Assembly: GCF_964026725.1 (NCBI RefSeq) | Contig: NZ_OZ034691.1 | Coordinates: 1,054,001-1,118,000, forward strand | DNA: 64,000 bases | Source: Wolbachia endosymbiont (group B) of Germaria angustata | Lineage (GTDB): Bacteria > Pseudomonadota > Alphaproteobacteria > Rickettsiales > Anaplasmataceae | Reading direction: 5' to 3' | Shown: one piece after another, positions 9,712 to 18,984 of the stretch | Position numbering within the stretch: the first letter of the stretch is position 1 | Layout of the letters: every line of letters begins with the position of its first letter | The notes under the pieces: model-generated | Seen by the model: only the letters and a program-made list of their open reading frames with translations | Told to the model about the DNA's origin: nothing | Database searches by the model: none | Translations under genes and position numbers: made by a program

Positions 9712-10950
9712 ATGTACTCTGCAGTAATAACAAAACCAAAGCAGAATGTTTTTGCTGTTTTAGACGTGGGTACAACAAAAATTATCTGTCTCATTGTTAA
9801 AATCAATAGCAATTTTAGCTATAAAATAATAGGAGTGGGTTATAAAAGTGCAGAAGGTATAAATGGTGGATCAATAACTGACGCAAAGCATGCAAGTTAC
9901 TCTATTTCATCAACTGTAGGTTTAGCTGAACAAGTATCAGAAGAGACTATAGACCAGATATATGTGAATGTGGCTGGATGTGGGATTTCGTCTTTTAACG
10001 TACATAACGAAATAATTGCAGCTAATCACGAAATTTTAGACCGAGATATAAAACGTGTAGTCTTTCAGACATTTGAGAAATATATCGAAGAAAATGTTAT
10101 AATTCACAATATACCACTTAAATATCACTTAGATGATATGGCTGACATAAAGGAGGTCAGTGGATTATATGGAAAAAGATTGTCTGCTGATGTTAATGTT
10201 GTCACTGCTTCGCGTCCAGCTCTTACCAACATTGAAAATTGCATAACTAATAATAGTGGGATAAGTATGGCTGGTTGTGTTGCTTCTGCATATTCTGCAG
10301 GTCTTGCTTGTCTAAGTGAAGATGAAAAAGAGCTAGGGACTGCCATTGTTGACATAGGAGGTGGATGCACTGCAATTGGAATTTTTAAGAGAGGAAAACT
10401 TGTGTACACAAGCAGCATTCCAATTGGTGGCATTCACATTACCCGAGATATAGCTTATGGACTATGCACAAGTATAGAGCATGCTGAACGCATAAAAATA
10501 CTATACGGTAGCACTATTGTAACTTCAATAGATGAGAATGAATGTATTGCAGTGCAAAGTAATGAAAGCGATGAACCAACTCAAGTGTTTAAGTCTGAAC
10601 TTGTTAACATCATAAGACCAAGGATTGAGGAAATACTTGAGCTGATAAGAGAACAATTTCAAGAACAGAAAGATCCAATTAATAAAGTAGTGATCACAGG
10701 TGGAACCAGTCAACTCACAAGCATGAAAGAAATTGCAAGCTATATATTCAATAAACAAGTCCGTATCGGATGCCCTGAATCTTGTAGCGGTCTTGATGGC
10801 GAATACGACAAAAATCCTGTATTTTCTGCTGCTTTAGGCTCTATAAAGCTAATAGTTGACACCTTTTATAGAAATAATTCTGGAATGCTTGGTCACGATG
10901 GCAAAATAAGTAAGTTATACCATTGGGTTAAATCAAAAGTCACAGTCTAG
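9712..10950 (+). CDS. ftsA: Cell division protein FtsA
   Basis: FtsA is an actin-like ATPase that tethers FtsZ filaments to the membrane. The 412-residue product shows phosphate-1 AVLDVGTTKIICLI, phosphate-2 AIVDIGGGCTAIGIF and the adenosine motif VVITGGTSQL. The C-terminus (KLYHWVKSKVTV) is short and amphipathic, as expected of the FtsA membrane-targeting helix. No ftsQ or ftsZ is adjacent, so the classical dcw cluster is broken up here. Confidence 0.95.
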   Translation: MYSAVITKPKQNVFAVLDVGTTKIICLIVKINSNFSYKIIGVGYKSAEGINGGSITDAKHASYSISSTVGLAEQVSEETIDQIYVNVAGCGISSFNVHNEIIAANHEILDRDIKRVVFQTFEKYIEENVIIHNIPLKYHLDDMADIKEVSGLYGKRLSADVNVVTASRPALTNIENCITNNSGISMAGCVASAYSAGLACLSEDEKELGTAIVDIGGGCTAIGIFKRGKLVYTSSIPIGGIHITRDIAYGLCTSIEHAERIKILYGSTIVTSIDENECIAVQSNESDEPTQVFKSELVNIIRPRIEEILELIREQFQEQKDPINKVVITGGTSQLTSMKEIASYIFNKQVRIGCPESCSGLDGEYDKNPVFSAALGSIKLIVDTFYRNNSGMLGHDGKISKLYHWVKSKVTV

Positions 10951-11068
10951 ATTTTTGTCTTTATCTCTTAATATACAAATGGCTTGATCTAGGAGCTTAT
11001 TTTTATAGTATTATTACACTGATGTATCCGTAAGAGAAGCAGAAAATTACAATAAAAACGTAAGAAAC

Positions 11069-11851
11069 ATGAACATAACTATACATTCACAAGAAGATTT
11101 TGACTTTATGCGTAAAGCTGGCAGGCTTGCAGCTGAAACCCTTGATTTTATTGCACCATACGTCAAAGTAGGGGTAACAACTAATGAATTAAATAATCTA
11201 TGTCATGATTTTATAATCAATGCAGGTGCAATTCCAGCACCACTGAATTATAAGGGATATCCGAAATCAATTTGTACTTCGAAAAATGCTGTTGTATGTC
11301 ATGGTATTCCTGATGATAAACCTCTTAAAGATGGAGATATTTTAAATATTGACGTTACAGTGATTTTAAATGGCTGGTATGGTGATACAAGTCGCATGTT
11401 TTGGACTGGTAAACCCTCAATAAAAGCAAAGCGTTTGTGTAATGCTGCCTACAATGCGCTAATGGAAGCGATAAAACAAGTTAAGCCCGGCAATAAGTTA
11501 AATGAAATAGGATTTGCTATAGAAAAATATATTGAAGATTTTGGATATTCTATCGTACGCAATTATTGTGGACATGGCATAGGAAAGGTTTTTCATGCTC
11601 CACCAAATGTTGTACATTTTTATGATGAAGGTGAGGATCTTATCTTAAAAGAAGGCATGTTTTTTACGGTAGAACCAATGATCAATGCTGGAAAACATGA
11701 AACTCTGCTCAGCAAGCTAGATGGCTGGACAGTGACAACACGTGATCTCTCACTTTCTGCACAGTTTGAGCATACGCTTGGAGTCACAAAAGATGGAGTT
11801 GAAATATTTACACTATCACCTAAAAATTGGCATTTTCCACCTTATGATTAG
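11069..11851 (+). CDS. map: Methionine aminopeptidase, type I
   Basis: Map removes the initiator methionine after deformylation. The 260-residue protein carries the metal-binding set of the pita-bread fold: D in NIDVTVILNGWYGDTSRMF (two aspartates), H in GHGIGKVFHAPP, E in FTVEPM and E in FEHTLG. It has no N-terminal zinc-finger extension, as expected of a bacterial type I enzyme. A strong inverted repeat starts at its stop codon and separates it from the convergent transporter gene. Confidence 0.97.
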   Translation: MNITIHSQEDFDFMRKAGRLAAETLDFIAPYVKVGVTTNELNNLCHDFIINAGAIPAPLNYKGYPKSICTSKNAVVCHGIPDDKPLKDGDILNIDVTVILNGWYGDTSRMFWTGKPSIKAKRLCNAAYNALMEAIKQVKPGNKLNEIGFAIEKYIEDFGYSIVRNYCGHGIGKVFHAPPNVVHFYDEGEDLILKEGMFFTVEPMINAGKHETLLSKLDGWTVTTRDLSLSAQFEHTLGVTKDGVEIFTLSPKNWHFPPYD

Positions 11852-11883
11852 ATTTTTTAAACACTTGGTTTTTGAAAAAATCT
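11850..11883. terminator. Bidirectional terminator between map and MFS gene
   Basis: The stem agatttttt / aaaaaatct lies between two convergent stop codons. Read either way it gives a hairpin whose arm is T-rich on the 3' side. Confidence 0.6.
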
Positions 11884-13093
11884 AACTCTTAACTTGTGAT
11901 ATAGCAACTAACCCAATTAGTGCACAGAAAATCATGTAAAAACTTGCTAAAGTTCCTTGTCCTGTAACTTTGATAATAGTTGTGCATATAAATGGTGCAA
12001 GACCACCAAAAAATCCCGAAGCTATATTTCTTGATAAACCAAATCCACTGTATCGTACCTTTATTGGGAATAATTCGCACATAAACGCGCTAACAGGACC
12101 AAGAGAAGCAGCTATTGGGATTATAAAAAGAACGTGCGCCATTATGGTGAGCAAATTATTACCACTTAGTATCATTGAAAAAACTGGATAACTTACTACT
12201 ATAAAAGTCACAAATGCAAATTTCATGACTCTTTTTCTCCCTACCTTATCAGAAAGCATTGCAAATAGTATAGTCAATCCTCCAAGTGCAACCTGATTCA
12301 ATATTTCTACTGCGTGATTAAAGTGAGTGTTTATTGTTGATGCAAGTAGATTAAAAAACACTAAATATATGTAAAGAGATGCATTCTCAACTATGTCAAC
12401 TCCAATTGATATTAGAAAAGGTTTTTTATAGCCATTTAACAGTTCTTTTAACGGTAGTTCATGTGGCTTTTCCTGCTTTTTATATTCTGGGCTTTCATCG
12501 AGTATATATCTCATATATATACTGATTAATCCTATTACAAAACTGAAAATAAAAGGCAATCTCCATCCCCAAGATTCAAAATCGGATACTTTTTTGCATA
12601 TAAGCACTACTATAAGACTTAATATTGAGCCAAGAATTGCGCTCAATACTTCAATACTGCCAAAGAATCCTCTTTTATTTTTAGGAGCATGCTCTATTAA
12701 AAATGGGGCATTTCCTGCCTCTCCTCCAAGAGATATACCCTGCAATAATCTTAAACATACCACCAGTACTGATGCGAGTACCCCAATGTTCTGATACCCT
12801 GGAACAAATGCAATAAGTACGGTTGATAGAGTCATCAATATGATAGAAAGAAATAGAGCAATCCTTCTTCCATATTTATCGCCAATGTGGCCAAATATAG
12901 CAGCACCAATTGGTCTTATTAAGAAACCCACTGCAAACACTCCAAAAGCTTTAAGTATGCTGACTAATTTGTCGTCTGATGGAAAAAACACATCTCCGAT
13001 TATGCTTATTAGATGGCTGAAAAGCATGTGATCATACCACAACAAAGTGTTACAAATTAAACTTGATAGTATTACTTTTGTTATTTGTTGCAC
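11882..13093 (-). CDS. MFS transporter, metabolite:H+ symporter (ProP-like)
   Basis: This 403-residue major facilitator has about 12 hydrophobic helices. Signature loops are GHIGDKYGRRIALF between helices 2 and 3, RLLQGISLGGEAGNAP in helix 4, and LSDKVGRKRVMKF in the second half. This set is typical of the proline/betaine and dicarboxylate symporter branch of the MFS. The substrate cannot be deduced. In an obligate intracellular bacterium a role in taking up host osmolytes or amino acids is plausible, but that is inference. Confidence 0.9.
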   Translation of the reverse strand: MQQITKVILSSLICNTLLWYDHMLFSHLISIIGDVFFPSDDKLVSILKAFGVFAVGFLIRPIGAAIFGHIGDKYGRRIALFLSIILMTLSTVLIAFVPGYQNIGVLASVLVVCLRLLQGISLGGEAGNAPFLIEHAPKNKRGFFGSIEVLSAILGSILSLIVVLICKKVSDFESWGWRLPFIFSFVIGLISIYMRYILDESPEYKKQEKPHELPLKELLNGYKKPFLISIGVDIVENASLYIYLVFFNLLASTINTHFNHAVEILNQVALGGLTILFAMLSDKVGRKRVMKFAFVTFIVVSYPVFSMILSGNNLLTIMAHVLFIIPIAASLGPVSAFMCELFPIKVRYSGFGLSRNIASGFFGGLAPFICTTIIKVTGQGTLASFYMIFCALIGLVAISQVKS

Positions 13094-13298
13094 AAAATCT
13101 TCCGTAATTTGTTTGATATTATAGTAATATTACTTACTTTTTCAAACGTGAATTATGTAAATGTTATATTAATAATATTATCTTATTAAATTTTTATATC
13201 GTTGATTATATTTAAATATTCTTATACTATACCTATATATTTCCATATATTTTTTGGCGAGAAAGTTATTTTAGTTTAAGTGCACAAAGTCTCTTGAT

Positions 13299-14255
13299 AT
13301 GACACATATTCCAGTTTTGTTAAAAGAGATGCTACTGCAATTGTCACCACACAGTGGTGGTATATATGTGGATGCCACGTTTGGAGCTGGAGGATATAGC
13401 AAAGCAATATTGGAATCTGCTGATTGTAAAGTTTATGCAGTTGATAGAGATGAAACAGTTACTAAATTTTATGATGATCTAAATGTTAAATACCCTAATA
13501 GAATAAAGTTATTTATTGAAAAGTTTAGTAATATCAAAAGTATACTGAATAAATCCTCTGTCATCCCAGTACTTGATACTGGGATCCAGAAGAAAAATAA
13601 CTGGATTCCAGCGTCACGCGCTGGAATGACATCAAATGGAGTGGACGGCATAGTTTTCGACGTTGGAGTTTCATCTATGCAGCTTGATAATGGAGATAGA
13701 GGATTCTCATTTCTACGTGATGGTCCACTTAACATGAGCATGGATAATTCTTCTCATATGAATGCTTCGACGTTTGTTAACGCTTTACGTGAAGAAGAGA
13801 TTGCGAACACTATATATAATTATGGGGGTGAGCGTCATTCCCGCAGAATCGCAAGAGCGATAGTAAATGCGCGGAAGAAGAAAATTATCAAAACTACATT
13901 TGAACTTGCGGATATTGTACGTTCTGTGGTGTTTCGTGGAAAAAGCAAGATTGACCCTGCAACTAGAACATTTCAGGCAATCAGAATATGGGTAAATGAT
14001 GAGCTAGGAGAGCTTGAAAAGGGTATTAAAGCTGCATCTGAGATTTTAAGTGAAAACGGCAAATTAATTGTAGTTACCTTTCATTCTCTAGAAGATCGTA
14101 TAGTTAAAACCCTTTTTAAAGATTTGTGTGAACCAGGATTTACCAAGACATTCTCCCTTTTAAACAAAAAAGTGATTAAAGCAAGTGCGGAAGAAATAAA
14201 TGCAAATCCGCGTGCACGTTCAGCAAAATTAAGAGCTATACAGAGGTTGTCATGA
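13299..14255 (+). CDS. rsmH: 16S rRNA (cytosine(1402)-N4)-methyltransferase, with palindrome insert
   Basis: RsmH (MraW) methylates C1402 in the ribosomal P site using S-adenosylmethionine. The 318-residue product shows the SAM motif DATFGAGGYSKAIL, the FDVGVSSMQLDNGDRGFSF block, and the C-terminal NPRARSAKLRAIQR. Residues about 86-112 (VIPVLDTGIQKKNNWIPASR) are encoded by a Wolbachia palindromic repeat at 13558-13633, which entered in frame between strand 3 and the VGVSS motif. Neighbouring cell-wall genes usual for mraW are absent. Confidence 0.95.
   Translation: MTHIPVLLKEMLLQLSPHSGGIYVDATFGAGGYSKAILESADCKVYAVDRDETVTKFYDDLNVKYPNRIKLFIEKFSNIKSILNKSSVIPVLDTGIQKKNNWIPASRAGMTSNGVDGIVFDVGVSSMQLDNGDRGFSFLRDGPLNMSMDNSSHMNASTFVNALREEEIANTIYNYGGERHSRRIARAIVNARKKKIIKTTFELADIVRSVVFRGKSKIDPATRTFQAIRIWVNDELGELEKGIKAASEILSENGKLIVVTFHSLEDRIVKTLFKDLCEPGFTKTFSLLNKKVIKASAEEINANPRARSAKLRAIQRLS
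13558..13633. repeat. Palindromic repeat inside rsmH
   Basis: The unit tcatcccagtacttgatact...gggatcc...ctggattccagcgtcacgcg...ctggaatgaca has the same sequence as the intergenic palindromes. It adds about 25 codons without breaking the rsmH frame. Confidence 0.9.
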
Positions 14256-14339
14256 GAACCTTCTGTATTATTTCAATAACTATGTTTTTATTATAGGGTT
14301 ATTTAAGGTAAAATTACATGTCCACTCACTAAATAAATA

Positions 14340-14520
14340 GCTAACACAAATAAAACGTGAAATTAATTTAGTGCAAAGCGGCATAAAAGTCCTGCGAGCA
14401 GAGTGGAGTTATTTGAGTAATCCAAAAAAACTTGCAGTCTTACGGAGAAATACCTAAAAAATAACTCTTTGATACCTAGCTAGCCAGGTTCAACTCTCTA
14501 AGTAGCCGCAGTGCGTTAGC
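14340..14520 (+). ncRNA. Candidate structured small RNA (6S-like rod?)
   Basis: In a gene-free stretch after rsmH, three complementary pairs are nested: GCTAAC 14340-14345 with GTTAGC 14515-14520, GCGGC 14378-14382 with GCCGC 14505-14509, and GAGTTATTT 14406-14414 with AAATAACTC 14459-14467. This closes a rod of about 180 bases, similar in size and shape to 6S RNA, but I cannot confirm the family or the strand. No long ORF covers it. Confidence 0.3.
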
Positions 14521-14546
14521 ACAATTTAAAACCTAGAGTAACAATT

Positions 14547-15041
14547 AGAACCTATCTTGAAAGGGAAATTTGAAATATTAACGTAAAAAATTGCTTCCAT
14601 ATATTTTAAATCTGATTATAATTACAGTTAGAGATATTTTAAGAGCTCAAAATCTATCTTTGTCTGCAGACTTTTCAGTCAAATTTTTAATCAAAAAGTG
14701 TATTCTTCAGAGCATGTAAGTGTGCTTAATTTCTGTCGTATGTGCGCTGCACTTTTTTCTAATCTTTTTTACACAGGAGGATTTTATGTCCAGAATTCCA
14801 GATACTTGACCTTTACTTTAGCTAAAAACCAATAGGCGCCTATGGCTAATTAAAATAAAAATTTTTCTAATATATAGAAGAATTACAAAATCACTGTTAC
14901 TGAAAACGGGGCAAGAAAGCTGCTAATGTCAAAGAATTTTAGGTAAACATTGTTTGCTTGACGTATGAGCGTGCTCTCCTTATTTCAAGAACTCTTTAAT
15001 ATGACTATGCTTGCTACTTAGGTCCTTTCAAGACAGGTTCT
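14547..15041. repeat. Inverted repeat pair bounding a gene-free segment
   Basis: The 18-mer agaacctatcttgaaagg at 14547-14564 is repeated in inverted form at 15024-15041, with 17 of 18 matches. The ~460 bases between hold no ORF I can support. The arrangement resembles a MITE or a decayed insertion sequence. Confidence 0.45.
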
Positions 15042-15079
15042 TAAATTTAAGCTTTTAGATAAACACATTACGATAAAAT

Positions 15080-15379
15080 TTATTTTAGTATGAAATTATT
15101 CGTATAAGATTTTGGCAGTCTTTTAACATCTTTTGGCATTTCAATTGTGTACTTTGTGTTGTGTTTCTTTGCGTAAGATACTGCTTTTTCAAGAGAATCA
15201 AACTTTAGTACAATCTGTTTTTTGGGGTCTTTTGAACCAATCCATCCCATCAAAGGTTCAATATAGTAAGAACAAGTCTCAATTTTTAGGTGCCAGAATT
15301 TTGTATTACCTAAACCAGATTGTGTTGCAGTTTTTGTTGGCTTATAAATCTTAAAAACTACTTGATCGTCAATACTCAT
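15080..15379 (-). CDS. Complex I accessory subunit (NDUFS4-like, ETC_C1 family)
   Basis: This 99-residue protein matches the bacterial form of the NADH dehydrogenase iron-sulfur protein 4 family. It has IYKPTKTATQSG at the N-terminus, then the diagnostic W..E....YIEPLMGWIGSKDP block and a Y-rich C-terminal part. The family helps stabilise respiratory complex I in alphaproteobacteria and mitochondria. The length is typical. It stands alone and is convergent to no close neighbour. Confidence 0.88.
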   Translation of the reverse strand: MSIDDQVVFKIYKPTKTATQSGLGNTKFWHLKIETCSYYIEPLMGWIGSKDPKKQIVLKFDSLEKAVSYAKKHNTKYTIEMPKDVKRLPKSYTNNFILK

Positions 15380-15521
15380 AGTCCTTACTACGTAATCTTA
15401 AGTATATATCTAAATAAATTTTTCCACAAAGAATTAGTGTGAAAGAATGAAGTTTGAAATAAATATTTTTATGTTATATTATTAAATTATATAAAAAGGA
15501 TTAGCTGAATAGGAGTAATCG

Positions 15522-16133
15522 ATGGCACAGCAAGAAATGGTAACAATTAATGCAGAGTTACGTGATGTAAAAAAAAAGAAAGCGATGCAGGCTCTGAGGG
15601 AGAAGGGAAGTATACCTGCAGTTATATATGGTAAAGGGCATGATAACGTAAATTTGACATTGTCTGCAAAGGAATTTACTAAACAATATAAATCAGGTGC
15701 TCTTTCTGCACATTTAATAGAACTAGATATTTCAGGGAAAAAAGAATATGCTCTTGTTCGTGATATTCAATGGCATGTAGTAAAGGATACTGTGCAACAT
15801 GTTGATTTTCAGTTTGTTGATAAAGGTAGTGAAATTAAAATAGATATACCTTTATCATTCATCAATGAAGGTAAATCACCAGGAATCAAATTAGGTGGAG
15901 TGCTTAATGTTTTGTGTCGTTCTATTACTGTCAAATGCTCTCCTGAGAAAATACCTCAAGTCATAGAAATTGATTTGTCTGGCAAAATGATTGGTCAGTC
16001 TATACATATCAATGATGTAAAATTGCCAGAAGGTGTTAAATTTGTAGCTCATGAGGAAGAAAATTTTACCATTGTCACAATTTCTGCTGCTGATAGTGAT
16101 GTTGAAGAGCCTCAAACAAAAACAGAGGAGTAG
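15522..16133 (+). CDS. rplY: 50S ribosomal protein L25 (Ctc form)
   Basis: L25 binds 5S rRNA. The 203-residue product is the long, two-domain Ctc type: an N-terminal L25 barrel (LREKGSIPAVIYGKG, then VRDIQWHVVKDTVQHVDF) and a C-terminal beta domain ending in an acidic tail. The start is supported by aggag seven bases before ATG 15522. The stop codon shares a base with the GTG start of pth, so the two are coupled. Confidence 0.95.
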   Translation: MAQQEMVTINAELRDVKKKKAMQALREKGSIPAVIYGKGHDNVNLTLSAKEFTKQYKSGALSAHLIELDISGKKEYALVRDIQWHVVKDTVQHVDFQFVDKGSEIKIDIPLSFINEGKSPGIKLGGVLNVLCRSITVKCSPEKIPQVIEIDLSGKMIGQSIHINDVKLPEGVKFVAHEEENFTIVTISAADSDVEEPQTKTEE

Positions 16134-16687
16134 TGCATTTAATAGCTGGGCTTGGTAATCCTGGTAGTAAATATGAATTAACTCACCATAATATTGGCTT
16201 CATAGTTATTGATGCAATTCACAAATATTGGAACTTTCAGTCATTTTCTAATAAAGCTGATTACTTGATAACCTCTGGCATAATTAATAATAATAAAATT
16301 ATGCTGATAAAACCTTATTCATTTATGAATAATTCAGGTATTCCTATTGCAAAAATAAAAAATTTTTACAAATTATCGCTAGACAATATTGTTGTCATAC
16401 ATGATGATGCTGACTTGAAATTTGGAAGAATAAAAGTAAAAAAGGGCGGTAGCTCAGCCGGACATAATGGACTTAAGTCTATAGATAGCCTTATTGGTAA
16501 TGATTATTGGCGTCTGAGATTTGGAGTAGGTAGGCCTGAAGACCAAAAAAGCTTAGCAGACTATGTGTTATCAAAATTTGAAAATTTTGATAACGTTATC
16601 CTCTTAGTGGAAAAAATAGCAAAAAATATACACCTGATGCTACAAGGAGATAACACAGCTTTTATCAACTCAGTTGGGAGAGTGTGA
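16133..16687 (+). CDS. pth: Peptidyl-tRNA hydrolase
   Basis: Pth recycles peptidyl-tRNA dropped from ribosomes. The 184-residue protein begins with a GTG codon at 16133 and reads HLIAGLGNPGSKYELTHHN, containing the conserved Asn and catalytic His (THHN). Later motifs are IHDDADLKFGRIKVKKGG and SSAGHNGLKSI, the standard active-site set. The gene order rplY-pth is widely conserved in bacteria, which supports the unusual start. Confidence 0.95.
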   Translation: MHLIAGLGNPGSKYELTHHNIGFIVIDAIHKYWNFQSFSNKADYLITSGIINNNKIMLIKPYSFMNNSGIPIAKIKNFYKLSLDNIVVIHDDADLKFGRIKVKKGGSSAGHNGLKSIDSLIGNDYWRLRFGVGRPEDQKSLADYVLSKFENFDNVILLVEKIAKNIHLMLQGDNTAFINSVGRV

Positions 16688-16838
16688 AATATAGCAATTG
16701 AACAGGACATCCTATTCAATATAAAACTTGTATCCGTTCAGCAGGGTAGCAAAATAAGATAGACAAAAATATAGGAACAAATAGTCAGTGTGCAAACACA
16801 CAGCTATACGAACATTGTGACAATTTGCGTAACAAATG

Positions 16839-16965
16839 GTGTCATCCCAGTGCTTGACACTGGGATCCAATTTTTCATTTAAGCTCATTAATTTAGCATA
16901 AGCTTACCGAATTAGTTTGCCTGTGAATTTTCTTAGATCCCAGTGTCAAGCACTGGGATGACACC
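16839..16965. repeat. Large palindrome between pth and recA
   Basis: The left arm ggtgtcatcccagtgcttga and the right arm tcaagcactgggatgacacc are perfect reverse complements and extend further inwards as cactgggatc. They are separated by about 65 bases. The element lies between the convergent pth and recA genes and could terminate both. The gap 16688-17064 holds nothing else recognisable. Confidence 0.8.
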
Positions 16966-17064
16966 AAAAGGGCTACTTAGGCGACAAGAAAAGAAGCACT
17001 GATTTCAACATTTGCACATTAGCCATGCATCTGAATGGATACTAAAACTTCACCCTAATCTAGA

Positions 17065-18132
17065 TTAGAATACTGATTCTTCTAGAAGTTGTTCGCGTTC
17101 CTCTTCTATTACAATAGAATTATCATTATTTTTAAATAAATCTCTGATTTTTGTTTCTATTTCATTTGCAATTTCTTTGTTTGCCTTGAGGTAACTTTTT
17201 ACATTTTCTCTTCCTTGGCCAAGACGCGTATTGTTATATGAATAATAAGCGCCTGCCTTTTCAAGGACACCAAGTTTTACTCCTATATCTATTATTTCTC
17301 CAAGTTTTGATATGCCTTCATTATACATTATATCAAATTTTGCCTCTCTAAATGGAGGAGCGACTTTATTTTTTACAACTTTAACTCTCGTTTCATTACC
17401 CATAATATTCTCTTTATCCTTTATCGCACCAACTTTTCTTATATCAAGTCTTATAGAAGTATAGAATTTTAACGCATTTCCACCAGTGGTAGTTTCAGGA
17501 TTTCCATATACTACTCCTATTTTCATACGAATTTGGTTGATAAATATCAATATACAGTTTGCTTTTGAAACTACAGAAGTTAGTTTCCTGAGTCCATGGC
17601 TTAGAAGCCTTGCTTGCAATCCCATGTGCTGATCTCCCATATCCCCTTCAATTTCAGCTCTTGGAGTTAGTGCTGCGACAGAATCAATAACTATTACATC
17701 AACTGCACTAGAACACACTAAATACTCAACAATATGCAACGCCTGCTCTCCAGTGTCTGGTTGTGAAATTACCAAATCATCAGTTTTCACTCCAAGTTTA
17801 CGAGCATATATAACATCCAGTGCGTGTTCCGCATCGATAAATGCACATAAACCTCCTTTTTTCTGTGCTTCAGCAATTACATGCAAAGCAAGGGTAGTTT
17901 TACCAGAACTCTCAGGGCCAAATATCTCAATTATACGTCCTTTTGGCAATCCCCCAATACCCAGAGCTGAATCAAGTGCAATCGACCCTGTAGATATCGT
18001 GTCTATTTTTTCTACAGGGTTTTGCTTTAGCTTCATTATTGCACCTTTACCGAATGCTTTTTCAATTTGACTTATTGCATTATCTAGTGCTTTTTGCTTA
18101 TCATTATTTCTTTCTTCTGGGTTGTTTGCCAT
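17065..18132 (-). CDS. recA: Recombinase RecA
   Basis: RecA is the strand-exchange ATPase of homologous recombination. The 355-residue product has the Walker A motif GPESSGKTT (72-80), the [19 protein letters not shown]alker B/L1 stretch, and [20 protein letters not shown] (loop L2 region). The C-terminal tail is acidic ([13 protein letters not shown]), as usual. It is full length, with no sign of decay. No lexA-like operator was recognised upstream. Confidence 0.98.
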   Translation of the reverse strand: MANNPEERNNDKQKALDNAISQIEKAFGKGAIMKLKQNPVEKIDTISTGSIALDSALGIGGLPKGRIIEIFGPESSGKTTLALHVIAEAQKKGGLCAFIDAEHALDVIYARKLGVKTDDLVISQPDTGEQALHIVEYLVCSSAVDVIVIDSVAALTPRAEIEGDMGDQHMGLQARLLSHGLRKLTSVVSKANCILIFINQIRMKIGVVYGNPETTTGGNALKFYTSIRLDIRKVGAIKDKENIMGNETRVKVVKNKVAPPFREAKFDIMYNEGISKLGEIIDIGVKLGVLEKAGAYYSYNNTRLGQGRENVKSYLKANKEIANEIETKIRDLFKNNDNSIVIEEEREQLLEESVF

Positions 18133-18245
18133 GGATCATTTATTAACTTGTATGTCTCCATGGTAATTGAACGCAACCAATCTGCCAAGGGTTTTTTAAT
18201 AACGAAGAACGTTAGTTACCTAAAATTAGATAGATAGACTTTGTA

Positions 18246-18983
18246 GTGCGATACAAAATAACGATAGAATACAATGGTAGTGGTTTCTCTGGCTGGCAAA
18301 AGCAACAACACTCTGCTAACTCAATTCAGGAAACCATAGAAAGCGCTATATTTAATTTCAGTGGCGAGAGAGTCTCTTTGCATTGTGGTGGCAGAACTGA
18401 CACAGGAGTTCATGCTTTAGGGCAAGTTGCTCATTTCAATATGGAAAGGCAATTTGAGCTTTACAGAATAAGAAATGGAATAAACTATCACTTAAAAGTG
18501 ATTCCTATAGTTGTGCTTAGTGCAGAAGCTGTAGATGATGCATTTCATGCACGATTTTCAGCAAAAAAAAGATATTATGAATATAGAATAATTAATCGCT
18601 ACGCTCCTGCAGCTCTGGAAATCGGTTATGTGTGGCAAGTATTTAACCCACTTGACGTAAACATCATGCGTGAAGCTGCTAGACACCTGCTTGGAAAACA
18701 TAATCTTTCAAGCTTCCGCTCAAAAGATTGTCAAGCTACAAATCCGGTCAGAACAATCGATGATATTGATATAGTAAAAAATGGAAGTCACATATACATC
18801 AAAATATCTGCAATTTCCTTTTTACATAACCAAGTGAGGATCATTGTCGGCACTTTAGTTGAATTTGGAAAAAACAAAACTAATCCACAAGAAATGTTAA
18901 ATATATTAAGTCAATGCAAAAGAAACGCCGCTGGGGTCACTGCGCCGCCTCACGGCTTATACTTGGTAAAAATAGATTACTAG
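18246..18983 (+). CDS. truA: tRNA pseudouridine(38-40) synthase
   Basis: TruA makes pseudouridine in the anticodon arm of many tRNAs. The 245-residue product starts with GTG at 18246 (MRYKITIEYNG). D52 in GGRTDTGVHA is the catalytic aspartate. Further family blocks are FHARFSAKKRYYEYRI and FLHNQVRIIVGTLVEFG. Its stop lies one base from the end of the convergent dnaN gene. Confidence 0.96.
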   Translation: MRYKITIEYNGSGFSGWQKQQHSANSIQETIESAIFNFSGERVSLHCGGRTDTGVHALGQVAHFNMERQFELYRIRNGINYHLKVIPIVVLSAEAVDDAFHARFSAKKRYYEYRIINRYAPAALEIGYVWQVFNPLDVNIMREAARHLLGKHNLSSFRSKDCQATNPVRTIDDIDIVKNGSHIYIKISAISFLHNQVRIIVGTLVEFGKNKTNPQEMLNILSQCKRNAAGVTAPPHGLYLVKIDY

Positions 18984-18984
18984 T

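Noticed and set aside
13469..13741. Minus-strand ORF inside rsmH
   Set aside because: It is the antisense shadow of rsmH; its only familiar part is the palindrome, which reads open in several frames.
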